Of a stretch of DNA of 64,000 bases, positions 49,105-60,100 are shown piece by piece. Position 1 is the stretch's first letter; every line of letters starts with the position of its first letter. The stretch lies in NCBI RefSeq assembly GCF_040712315.1, contig NC_134023.1:62454757-62518756 (forward strand). The letters run 5' to 3'. A program made the translations under genes and the position numbers. The stretch comes from Castanea sativa (Eukaryota; Streptophyta; Magnoliopsida; Fagales; Fagaceae). The notes under the pieces were generated by a model that was given only the letters and a program-made list of their open reading frames with translations, searched no databases and was not told the origin of the DNA.

Positions 49105-49486
49105 GTAATTAAATTCTCCCTAACCAAACAAACAGGCAATGCTATTTGTAAATAGTTTAGAGTTAAACATTTAAGCATATATCCATATAGTGAGCTTATA
49201 TTTTCTTTCATGCATGGAAGAGAATTTGACGATGTAACTAAACTACATGGCTCATGATCAATAAATATATTTTCTTAGCACATATGGAGTTTGTTATATG
49301 AGATTAAATAATGTTTTTGTCAATATGTTATTTACATATAAACCACAACTGAAGTATTTAATGTCAAGTACATTTAGAAATAAATCTACATAAATTTAAA
49401 ATAAAGAAAATTTATAAACTCCAACTAGAGAAGGCATAAACTCATATATGTATCATCACTCTTCCCGTGTGTAGGTCCTTTAAAGC

Positions 49487-50138
49487 TAGACATGGCAAAA
49501 CGGGCAGGTCGGGTTGGGTCAGGTCAGGTCAATCGGGTTTGCTGGTCAAATGGGTCATGGGTCAAAATGGGTCATTTTAAACGGGTCAATTAAGTTGCGG
49601 GTCGGGTCGGGTTGACCCGTATTTTTCAAACAAGTTTTTTTTTTTTTTTTTTCAATTATAAAAATAAATCAACGACAACCTATTTAGAGAGAAAGAATAA
49701 AATCAATTAAGCAAATGAATTGCACTTGATGTCACTTGTTATTATCCTTCCAATTCTAATAGTTTTGAGCATGACAAAAATTATTTATAGTCATAAATTT
49801 ATGATGGAAAAAGTCTTCAATGTTAATAGTTCACTGTTAAAATGCATATAATTACAAGTTTACAGCTTCAAATATTCAACACTACAAATATTCATACTTG
49901 AAAATTGTAGCTCAAGTTGGCCAAAATCTAAGACTGAAAGAGTAGAGAAACTAATTGGGAAAGGACGCTTTGTGGTTTGGTTTGACTCAACTTTCAGGTT
50001 TGTTGTTTGTGGCTTTGTGCATTGTGCATTGTTCTTTTGTTTAATTTTTTTTTTTTTGATAACCATTGTTCATTTGTTTGTGTTGTGCCTTTGGCTTTGG
50101 TCCTTTGGAGTTTGGACAATGGACTACAGCTGCTGAAT

Positions 50139-50199
<61 letters not shown>

Positions 50200-50555
50200 G
50201 GTTATCTTGACTGATGACTCTTGAGAGCCTTGGCCCTTGTGTAACGTGTTGTAGGCAATTGGCAAGCACTGAAGCTAGGCTAGCTAGCTCTTATTGGTTT
50301 TGATGATTTTTTTTTTAGGAAGGTTTTGATGAATTAAATAGTCATTCTCTGTGATATATTGATTATTAGTTTTGGTACTTTGTGCTTATGCACCTAGTAT
50401 CAGGACATAATTAAAATATTTTTTTAGCGAATTTTTTTAACGGGTCGGGTTACGGGTTAACCCGTTTTTGCTTCGGGTCAAAAAAATCGGGTTCGGGTCA
50501 GATATTTTTCGGGTCGGGCCTGGTCAGAAAATTCTGACCCATATTGCCATGTCTA
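49487..50555. mobile_element. hAT-like element, non-autonomous
   Basis: Ends TAGACATGGCAA and TTGCCATGTCTA are perfect inverted repeats with the exact 8-bp duplication TTTAAAGC (49479-49486, 50556-50563). Unit 1 shows the empty site at about 18960. Subterminal GGGTCGGGT words on both sides. Contains an (AT) run at 50142-50196. No transposase. Confidence 0.93.
50142..50196. repeat. (AT)n microsatellite in the hAT element
   Basis: Pure AT run of about 55 bp. Confidence 0.95.
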
Positions 50556-51140
50556 TTTAAAGCTAACAAAAAGTAATGTGCCCTGCTACCAAATATATTA
50601 TTTTTCTTGCATTTTTCAACATAAAACATTTTATATTAGAAAAAAACTGAAAAAAAAAAAATTAGATTACTATATTGTGACAAACTTTGCCGTTGTTACA
50701 ACTTACATAAAGGAATGGAATGAGTAAATTATTAGACAAGTTGATCTAAGTCGAGAACAAGTTGCCTCGATAATTACTTTAGGTTTAAAACAAGTATGAT
50801 CTTGAAAATAAAAGTTAAAAATAATTGCGTACCATCTTTCTATGATTTGGCTCTATCACAATTTAGAACACAAAATCACAAATATATAACTATTACATTT
50901 GATCCCTAAGATTTAGACTAAAATGAAATCATTAGAGTTTTCTCCAAATTATCTCTAACAATTTCATTTCAGTTCAAAATTGAGGGTCAAGAATCATGTA
51001 ACTTAGTAGCATAGCATGTTCTTCTTTATTTGGAGAAGTACGATTCGAATCTCTCCTCCTCATTATTGTAACTATTGAATAAAAAAAAAATCAAACTTTA
51101 AGGAGTCAACATGTAGTAATTGAGAAAACTTGTGAGGCTA

Positions 51141-51339
51141 GGGAGCCGTTTGGATACTGCTTATTGCTGAAAGCTGAAAATACTGTAACAAAATAATTTT
51201 TAAATATGTGAATAGTGCCGTGAGACCTAGTTTTAATGAAAATTTTGTTGAAAAAAGAAGTTTGTGGGTCCCATGAATAGTGCACGGGACCCACACAAAA
51301 AAACATGTGAGCTAGAAAACGCATTTCCCAAACTCACAC
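51141..51339. mobile_element. Tourist-like MITE, unit 2 only
   Basis: Left GGAGCCGTTTGGATACTG, degraded right end TTTCCCAAACTCACAC. The flanks TAG and TAA lie at the insertion site, which is empty in unit 1 (GAGGTTAGATTG near 19541). Confidence 0.8.
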
Positions 51340-52964
51340 TAAATTGTGATAGGCCATACCAAAAGGAGAAATGTTTATCCTCAACTACAAAATCTAATAA
51401 TTTGGAGAAAACCCAAACAATTTATATTTTAATTCAAACTTTTGAGAGGTCAAATATAACAATTGAAAGTTCAAATATTTATTAAATTATGATAAAACCA
51501 AACTAAAAGGGAGTAATTTGTAATTTTTCCTAAAAGGTCATTGTAAAAGAAACATTTGGCTAAAAGTACACAATAAAAGAATAAGGTCGATTACATGTGA
51601 TCATGATCTCATAACTTATAAATATTTTTTTCTTTTGTCTTTTTTAATAATTCAATTCAGGGACAGGGCCAGGAGATTGATTGAGGGCGGGGGAGAAGGG
51701 GTGAAGTATTTACAAAATTTATGAAAGAAAGAGTCTTAAAAGCTACGATGATGATTTGGTTGTTTGAGTTTTTTGAATGTTGTAAAAGGAGGTTGGTATG
51801 GACTAAACCTAATGTAATCTTGCTGAATTTCATCAAGTTGAACAACATGATACTCACATATATGCATACGCAATTTGAGATGCCGTTTCAACGAACTAAT
51901 ATTATTTGAATTATTTTTGTAAAAAAAGTCAAATATTGTAGTTATTTTTCCCCTAATCTACAAATCAAATAAAAGTTTCAATAATATTGTTCTAACAAAA
52001 ACATTAATTATTATTACTATGATTAATTATAAACATGTCCAGACAAATAACAAACAAACAAACAAAAGGAGGACAAACAAACAGACAAGATATCCACTCC
52101 AACACTATGCATTATGCACGACACTACAATTCACACGGACCACACCTCAAATTCTCGATAAGTCTAGAAGCGCACCAAAATTGATAATAAATTTTACATA
52201 AGTGGCAAATTGTTAATGTTGAATAAAAAAATAAAATTTGTTATAATAATGATAACTTATCAACTCAATAGATGTAAAATCTATTATTAAATTGTTGTGT
52301 GTAGAGTTTTTTTAAATTTCAGCGACAGACCAGTCAAAACATTCAAACTCAATCAACTTTACAGTTAATGTTTTCTCAAAAAACTTTACAATAACTAAAT
52401 CTAAAGTCTTTACTTTCAAATAATTAATTAATCATGCATTCAAAGCAACTGAAATAAAGCATCAACCCAAAAAAAAAAAAGAAAAAAAAAAGAAAAGAAA
52501 AGAAAGATAGACTTTAACAGTACAAATATATATTTTGTCCTGTTATTTAGATGAGAACTTTTACTGTATTCAATAAACTTTTTTTTTTTTTAAAGAAAAA
52601 AAGTAGAGTCAGAGAAAGCGAGAGAGTTCTTTAGCTTTCTTTATAGAGAGTAAAACAAAAGATTACTCTTTTTCTCAGTGAGACTGCTCTTATGACGATA
52701 TATATGAGAGAGAAAGAAAGAGAGAGAGAGAGAGTGACTGAGATATATGCGACGCGACAGAGAGATGGAGTTAGAAAAATAAAAAATCGGCTTAAAGGGC
52801 TAATTCTTTTAAAATTTTTGTTGGTAGCTTTTGTTGATTTGGGCTACTTTTTCTTTTGTTGTTGAAATTTTATTTTTTAGATTGATAAACTTTTGTTAGT
52901 AGGCTAATTTTGTTTTTACCTATATATACTCCTTAGTCCCTGATTCAATTGCTACAATAAACAG

Positions 52965-54774
52965 GAGCAGAAGGATCCTGTCCGTCGTTCTCAAGTGCGT
53001 TGGTCTTCTCCCACGGTAGCAGGGGCATAGCTAGAAATAATTACTTGAAGGGGCCAGGTTGTAGTAGAGATATACTAAATATAATTCATAAGTCTATTGA
53101 ATACAAAATTATCAACTTTCATATATCATCATATTCTTATATGTTAATGAACATGAAAAACTGTCTAGTTCAACAAAAAAGAACTAATTTGGGAGAGAGA
53201 TATAATAAATTATCATATAAAATTTATTCTTACATGAATTATAATATAAATAAACCTTTAGTTAAGTAATGGCCTTTTAGGATAAAAAAATTACATAAAC
53301 ACAAATCAATCAAAAGTATAAACAAACAACATAAACCAAATAAATTAACAACACCCTGCTACCTTGCATAATGTAATGGCTGAAAACAAAATACACAGAC
53401 TCACAGCCCTCATCCCAATTGCCTTCCATAGATTTTTTATTTTCATTTATAATTTACTTACTTTGCTACCCAACTACACAATGCAAGCCCCATCCTGCCT
53501 CCACTTAATAGACAAACAACTTAAAAGCCAAAAGGCTAAGTCATAGAGTCAATGGAGTCAATGGGTCAAAAATAAAGAATACAATAACAATAAACACAAA
53601 AAAAACAAAGTCAAATATGCATAAATAACTCTGCTGGCAAAGGGATATCACACATTCACATACAAATATTTGATATTTCTATTCTGCTATTCAAACTTTA
53701 GTATTTAGTTCAGTTGTTTCAATAAAAGAGAGAGAAGTGAGATGAGAATAACTGAATGAGATACCCTGAGGAATTGAGGTGAGGGATTGAGGTTGAGGTA
53801 ATGAACAAGTCAGCGAGCTAGTGGAGGCTATGCCGTAACGGCGAGCAGGTTAGGCAAGAAGAATATTGTCTCCAAGGTAGAGGCGTGACACTATTGGATG
53901 CATGGATTGAAAACTGAGAAGGAAAAAAAACCAAGGTGTAGGCGTGACAGTCAGATTGCTCTCTCTTTTTTTCAAACGGTGAAGATGGAAGATGCCTATG
54001 TTTTGTTTTGTTAGGTGTTTCAAATTTAGGGTTGGGCTAGGCTGGAAGTGTGTTTAGTTTAGAGGAGAAAATTTTTGTTTTATTAAGGATTTGGGGCTGG
54101 CTGGTGGAGTTGGATGTGGGCCAAGGTTTTTCTTTTATTTGAATTTGTATTCGACTACAACTCTATAAGAATTGTTGAAATAATTTTGGGGGGGCCAGAT
54201 ATCAATTTTTGGGGGGCCCAAGTCAATTTTACATATACTCTAAGGGAAATTTAAAAAATTTTGGGGGGGGCCATGGCCCCCCAAGGAGCCAAGTGGCTCC
54301 GCCCTTGCACAGTATGTACCTATAAATCTAACTTTGACGCTACGTTGTTTGATGTCTTGGATTGTGTAGGAATTGGTGTTGTTTTCCGAGATCATTCAGG
54401 TCATCTTATAGCGGCTCTGAGTCAGAAGGTTGGTCTAACTCGGAGCTATATCTTTTTTATGTTGTTCTTGAGGGCGACTGCCTTTGGGTTATTTAGGCTT
54501 TGAACTCTTCAAGACATTGTAATACCTTGTTTGGTCATATTGTTAATGAGACTAAGAGGTTAGGGGTTTTTTTGAGGCAATATAGGTTCCAACACGTTCC
54601 TCAGGAAGGAAATAAATTAGTTCATGGTTTAGTTAGGAGAGCAGTTTTATCTGCAGACACTGATGTTTGGGTAGAAGATCTGCCTGGGAATTTGGAGGAT
54701 GTATTCTAATATGATTTGTCTTAATTTTTTAATAAAATTTTGCTTACCTTTTACTATAAAAAAGAAAAAAAGAA
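52965..54774 (+). mobile_element. 5'-truncated LINE fragment with RNase H domain
   Basis: The plus-strand segments VRRSQVRWSSPTV, then (after a hAT insertion) YKSNFDATLFDVLDCVGIGV, VFRDHSGHLIAALSQKVGL, ALNSSRHCNTLFGHI, FQHVPQEGNKLVHGLVRRAV and DVWVEDLPGNL match the RNase H-like C-terminal domain of plant L1-type LINEs. The catalytic-like Asp in NFDA and the EGD region (with a frameshift near 54480) are visible. It ends in an A-rich tail at about 54755-54770. Unit 1 has no insertion here (near 21290). Target duplication ambiguous. Confidence 0.85.
53020..54307. mobile_element. hAT-like element inside the LINE fragment
   Basis: CAGGGGCATAGCTAG and, read in reverse, CAAGGGCGGAGCCAC. Flanks CACGGTAG (53012-53019) and CACAGTAT (54308-54315) agree at 6 of 8. 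Long GGGGGGCC tracts sit near the right end. No transposase seen. Same family as 32614-33118. Confidence 0.85.
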
Positions 54775-54991
54775 CGGAAAAATTATTCAAACTTTTTTTT
54801 TTAATGAAATAAATCAGGTAATATTACTTAGCTATAAATTCTTCTTATACACTCTTTTTATATATTCCTCATTTTCTTTTACAAAATAATGGAGTTTCTA
54901 TCGTGCTCTTTTTCAGTCCAAAAGAATAAAAAGGAAACAAACAATTTTAAGCTAGCTTTTTACACATCAGCGACTGAGAGTTATGAACGTT

Positions 54992-55008
54992 ATGCATGCA
55001 TTGCACGC
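54992..55008. promoter_or_regulatory. RY-type cluster, copy 2
   Basis: ATGCATGCATTGCACGC, one base different from copy 1, now about 700 bp before the gene because of the MITE. Confidence 0.45.
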
Positions 55009-55173
55009 GAAAGGCTCCAACTTCCAAAAAAGGTAACCAAACAAGTAAGCTTTTTGCTTGTATTTTAGTGTGAAGAAATAAGTTTGTTCACATGGTTCTC
55101 ACCACCAAAACCGTAAGTAACGCATGGTTCTTACTTCTTCTTAACTCCCCAAATTACAAGGCTCAAAAGTTAA

Positions 55174-55601
55174 GAGTATGTTTGGTAATTGTTTTTTTTC
55201 TTATTTTTTGATTTAAAAAACAATTTTTATTTTTAAGACTAAAAATTTGTTTGGCAACTCAAAATAGACAGAAAACAAAAACTGTTCTCAAAACTCAATT
55301 TGTGAAGAAAACTTAAAACATGCAAAAGACTGTTTTCATTTCAGTTTCTAATTTTTAAAAGCCAATGAAAACTCGCATTTAATTTAATGAATCTGTCTCA
55401 TTTAATGAGTTAGCATTAGAGTTCAAATTCTAGTAGCAACATATTTTCGTGTTTTCTATTTTTCTTCAAAAAACTATCTTTTTAATTTCAACTGATTAAA
55501 TATGTTTTTGATTTAAAAAATACAAGAAAATTGTTTTTTCTTTAAATCTCCAAAAACAAGTTTTTGAAAATAGAAAACAAAAACTGTTATCAGATATAAC
55601 C
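55174..55601. mobile_element. MITE in the promoter of lipid-transfer copy 2
   Basis: Ends GAGTATGTTTGGTAATTG and, read in reverse, GGTTATATCTGATAACAG, flanked by TAA on both sides (55171-55173, 55602-55604). The unit 1 site is empty (AGCTAAGTTTTTTATCC near 21868). TAA target suggests the Harbinger superfamily. Confidence 0.8.
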
Positions 55602-55711
55602 TAAGTTTTTCATCCTAATCTTTCCCTCAAAACTCCTATTAAAACTCTCTCTCACCACCCCAATGAACCAACCAACACACACACATACAATATTGTAAGA
55701 GAGGTTTGGCA

Positions 55712-57631
55712 ATGTACATCAATACTAACATCTTGCTCTTGGCTTTCTTCGCCATTACTGGGATTCTGTTCTCTGGTAATAACAACAACATGGTTGTTGG
55801 CGACGATTGCCAAGATGACATACTGGGTTTGCAAGCTCAATGTACAATGTACTTTCAGAAGAGTTTGCCAAAGATGAACCCATCTCAACAATGCTGCAGT
55901 GTCATCCGGAAGGCGGACATGCCATGCGTGTGCCACCACATGACCAAGGATGATGAGAAGATACTTGACATGAAGAAAGTGATCTTTGTAGCACAGTACT
56001 GTGGCAGGCCAGTGGCCCCTGGGACCATCTGTGGAAGTAAGAAACTCCTAAAACTCTTTATATATATATGAACCTATTCTCCACAATTTATGTGTTCCTT
56101 TTATTCCATATGGTAATTGGAAATGAATTTTGTGTGTGTGTGTGTGTGTTTTTTGTTTGGTGATGAGTTGGTAAATTAGCATAAGTTTTTTATTTTGGTT
56201 ATTTGCTTGTGTACAACTTTTTAAAGTCTTTAACATCTTTTATAATTCTTTCTATTTTTATTTCTTTGGGATTAGTATATCATAGTTTAAAAAATGATAA
56301 GAGATAAGGAGGAAAATAAAATGCATCTGTTTAAATTTCAAAACTAATAAGAGATAAGAAGACACTAAACTACTAAGAACATGGGTCTACTGAGAGGTTT
56401 TAAATTGTGACCTTTTATTTTATGAATTTTTCCACCTTAATTGAAAACCTATAAGTAAGCGAGGAGGGAATATTTTAAAATATTCAAAATAGAGTTTACG
56501 GCATAAGTAGCTTAGAAGTCCTTTAAATGATAGTATAAATAACCAAATAATTGAAATAAACAAATAGACTTTCAACAATAATAAGAAGTTAATTCAAATA
56601 AACATATTCGAACTTATTTTGACTTAGGTAAAAATGAAACTATTCCTGTAGGGATACAATTTGTATCTAAGCTCAAAAGAGGAAAGGGAATAGGCCCAAA
56701 GAGCTGAACACAATGAATTTATAGAGAGTGAGTTTGAAATCTAGGTTCTAATGAGTTTGTATATCAATTGTAGTGGACCAAAATGACAATAGAATAAAAA
56801 TGAAGCAATTTTATATAAGGAAAATAGTCCTCAAATTCAATCTGAGGAGGTTGGTTCTTTTTTATATCTCACTTAATGACAGATTACAAATATAGTTATT
56901 CAGTCTACAGTGTTTTTCTCTCATTTTTCTTCGATCCCCCTCCTCTAGGTCCTCTCTCTATTTTATACTATCTTCCCCCTCTATCTCTGCCCTCCACGTG
57001 TAGATCAGATTGCTAGTGTTGATCCTTATCTCATTAGCACTTTTCTGAAGTTTTTAGGAGTAGCTGTAAGGCTGAAAAAACACTGTTCAGATATCACTTC
57101 CTCATTAATCCGTTCAGAGGGTTAGCTACAGAGCATTCAATACGATTTTAGTAGCCTTTTCTTAGATATTTCCTAGTTTTCTTTTGTCCTATATTCTCAT
57201 AGTGCATATCTTTATCAATAGAATCTCATGGAATGTTGCTTCTGGGTGGCAGACAATACCTTCCGACCTCTACTTAGCTAAGCCGAGGAGACATCTCGCC
57301 TCGGGCCACCTCCTCGAATCATTGTAACTTGACTTCTTTCTTTATTCATCAACGTTGACCTCCCTAATAATGTTTACCACGTCCTTGGACAATTAGGTGT
57401 TCTCGGACCGGGCCGGAGAACACTATTGAGCCTATTCTCCCTACAATTCCTTTTGAATTTTCTTTGATCTATGGCTTGAGTTGCTTTGCTTTTCTGGAGT
57501 AGAAAAAACGAAAAAGGGTTGCTTTGCTTAGTCGTTTATAGAATCGCAATTTGGGTTTATACATGTTTTGCTTAACTCTTGTTATATCTATTGCAGGTTA
57601 CACTGTTCCACCACCGCCACCAACAGCATGA
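55712..57631 (+). CDS. Secreted eight-cysteine lipid-transfer-like protein, copy 2
   Basis: Paralogue of the gene at 21980 with the same family role. Exons 55712-56036 and 57597-57631 give 119 residues. The ATG used by copy 1 is TTG here (55706-55708), so translation should begin two codons later (MYINTNILLLAFFAITG). The signal peptide core is intact. All eight cysteines remain (DDC, AQC, QQCC, PCVC, QYC, TIC). Exchanges cluster in the 90s region (KDDEKILDMKKV instead of EDVEKMVDMDKV), making that helix more basic. The C-terminal tail is shorter and Pro-rich (YTVPPPPPTA). The intron holds a 799-bp solo LTR, and a MITE lies in the promoter. Probably functional; expression may differ from copy 1. 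Confidence 0.88.
56647..57445. mobile_element. Solo LTR in the intron of lipid-transfer copy 2
   Basis: TGTAGGGATACAA...TTCTCCCTACA with terminal inverted TGTAGGG/CCCTACA and the exact 5-bp duplication ATTCC (56642-56646, 57446-57450). The copy 1 intron has the empty site near 22907. No coding content. Confidence 0.92.
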
Positions 57632-60100
57632 AGTTAAATAAAGTGACTGCATGCAACTCTAGGAGCTATGACTTATGTAATTTCAGAGAAGAAAAAAACG
57701 ACAAATTTAGAAATCATATGCTTCTATGTTTTATTACTAAAAATATCTATCGTTACTAGTGTGAATTTAAGTTTGCCAATGGAATGAATTTGTTAGATTA
57801 AATTCTTAAATCCATAAATTCCTGACCATTGGGACACAGTGTTAACTTAACATGGAGAATCTTCATAGCTTTTGGAATAATCAGAAATTTAATATAATTA
57901 ATTATTAAGAACAAATCAATAGCATTATTTAAAAGTCTATAGTTGTCGGATAAGAGTCCTAGGATCAAATTCTACCAACATATATATATATATATAAAAG
58001 ATGACAATTAGTATAAAAATCGTGTCAATGGGTCAATGGACGTTACGGTTGTACGTCCTTTTTCTTATTAATAGATCCAATAAAATTTTAACACACACAC
58101 ACATTACGTTAACTACAAGATAATTGTTCTTTATGAGCAAGTCAAAATGCCAATTAGTTATTGGTGTAGGTGGTATTTGAATCTCGATATCTTAAATAAA
58201 ATAAAATAATATAATCATTTCAATGGGTTACCCACTAACCGGTGCTATTGTGTTTACTTGTTAATACTATTTATTAGGATTTTTGTTGAGAGGAGAAGAG
58301 CAAAATTATTGCACCGCACTTCTTTTTTATTTTGTTTGTGGTGTGGGTGAGTTTGGGAGACTCACACCCCAAGTTGTGTAGCTTGTGTTTGATAGCACTA
58401 TTTTTTTTAAGAGTTTCAACTTTTGGTGTCCACTCCTGATAATAACTTTTTATCATCAAATCAAGACACCAATCGGTTATTGGTGTAGGTGGGAATTGAA
58501 CCTCAGACTCTTATTCAACCATCAGAAACTTTACCGGTTGAGCTAACTGAAACGCATATTTTGATAGCACTATATTTGTGAGAAGTTATGCACCATCCCT
58601 TTCATAGTTTGAGAGTTCCACAGGGCTCTAAAGTCAAGAGCAATGATGGACATATTCATGTTAATTTGGAGAGAATGGGGTAAGAGATAATTAAGAAAAT
58701 GCGAGGTGTAGGGGTTATCACTTATCAATCAAAATCTAATAAAACGAAATTACAAATTTTCCCCTACAATATTTTAGTTCTTAAACATTTAAGTTTTTAT
58801 CCTTTTTTTGAAAGTTCAATAGTTGGGAGAGGAGAGTTTGAACTATGAATATCTCTACTAAAAATACCCAAAAAAAAAATGCCAATTGAATAAGGCTCTT
58901 GTCTTTTAAATGTTATTTTTAACTTCTCTAAAGTATGAGTGAAGAAACAATTAACAGGCTTTCGTTCAAACACTACTAAAAAAATTTATCATAAAAGTCA
59001 CTCAGGTATATATAAAACTATGGGTCGATAAATAATTAATTTAAATATTATCTTGAAATGTGGGGTGTAGTATGTGAGTGCATTAATTAGTGTGTGTTTG
59101 AATAAGATATGGTAGGACTAATATGTTTGTAAATATGATACAAACATACAAGTGTTTTTCTTAAAAATTTAAACAGTGTTAGAGTACCAGATGTGGAGGT
59201 GATCATTTCGCAATAGAATGTTCTTCTTTATTTGATCCCCAAGGTTTAGACTAAAGAGAATCGTTAGGGCGTCATCCAAATTATCCTTAACAGTTTTATT
59301 TTAATCCAAACTTTAGGGTGAAGAGTCTTGTAGCTTATGATACAATGTTCTTATTTATTAGAATAACAAGCATTTGAATTCTCCTCTTCATTGTTGTAAC
59401 TATTGAATATTGAAAAAAAAAATCATACTTTAGAGGGGTCAAGATGTAGCATTAATCGAGAAAACTTGTGAGACAAAATTGTGATTAAGCCAAACCAAAA
59501 GGGAAATTTTTATATTCACCATTGCAAAATCTATAAATAGAACGGAATCCTAACAATTTTCATTTTAATTCAAACTTCAAGAGAGTCATATATAACAAAA
59601 GTTTGTAGACTATTTAAATTGCAATAAAACCAAACTACAAGAAAGCAATTATAGTTTTTCCAAAAAGTTATTGTAAAAGAAACATTTTGCTAATTGTAGT
59701 TTTACATAATAAAAAAATTAGATCAATTACATGTGGTAATGCTCTCATAAATTATAAACACGGTTATTTATTTATTTATTCAATTGTAACAAGAAGTAAA
59801 AAATGCATAATTTGAATCATGGTTCTCCTTATGAAAAAAAAAAAAAAAACTCATAAAATCCCACTGAGATAGTACCTCTCTTATAAACTCCAATTATACA
59901 CCCTCCTCAAAAAAAAAAATCCTTTTTATTTTTTCTTTTATTTCATTCTAAAAAATAGAAAGAAAACAAACAAGTTTAAGGTAGCCATTACCAATAACCT
60001 TTTTACATCATTAATTACCACAGGTTTTGAACATTATGTTTAGACCTCATGCATTGCATGCCAATGGCTCCAAAATCCAAACTTCCAAAAAGTTACCAAA
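57632..60100. other. End of unit 2, then partial unit 3 spacer
   Basis: Unit 2 similarity ends near 57945. From about 59180 to 60100 the sequence matches unit 1 (19300-19800 and 21600-21730), giving a third copy of the lipid-transfer flank including a decayed RY cluster near 60048. No gene is seen in between. Confidence 0.7.
58402..58559 (-). mobile_element. tRNA-derived SINE, 158 bp
   Basis: On the minus strand it begins near GTTTCAGTTAGCTCAACCGG (A box TAGCTCAACCGG), has the B box GGTTCAATTCC, and ends with an A tract (T8 on the plus strand). The target duplication TTTGATAGCACTAT is exact at 58388-58401 and 58560-58573. Relatives at 21316-21470 and 63336-63497. Confidence 0.92.

Larger units (their letters stand above)
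49110..52964. other. Unit 2 long spacer, no gene apart from mobile elements
   Basis: Aligns in order with 18590-21290 of unit 1. Interrupted by the hAT element at 49487 and the Tourist MITE at 51141. Confidence 0.75.
54775..55711. other. Upstream region of lipid-transfer copy 2
   Basis: Matches unit 1 (21470-21979) except for a 428-bp MITE. Contains the RY cluster. No gene. Confidence 0.75.
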
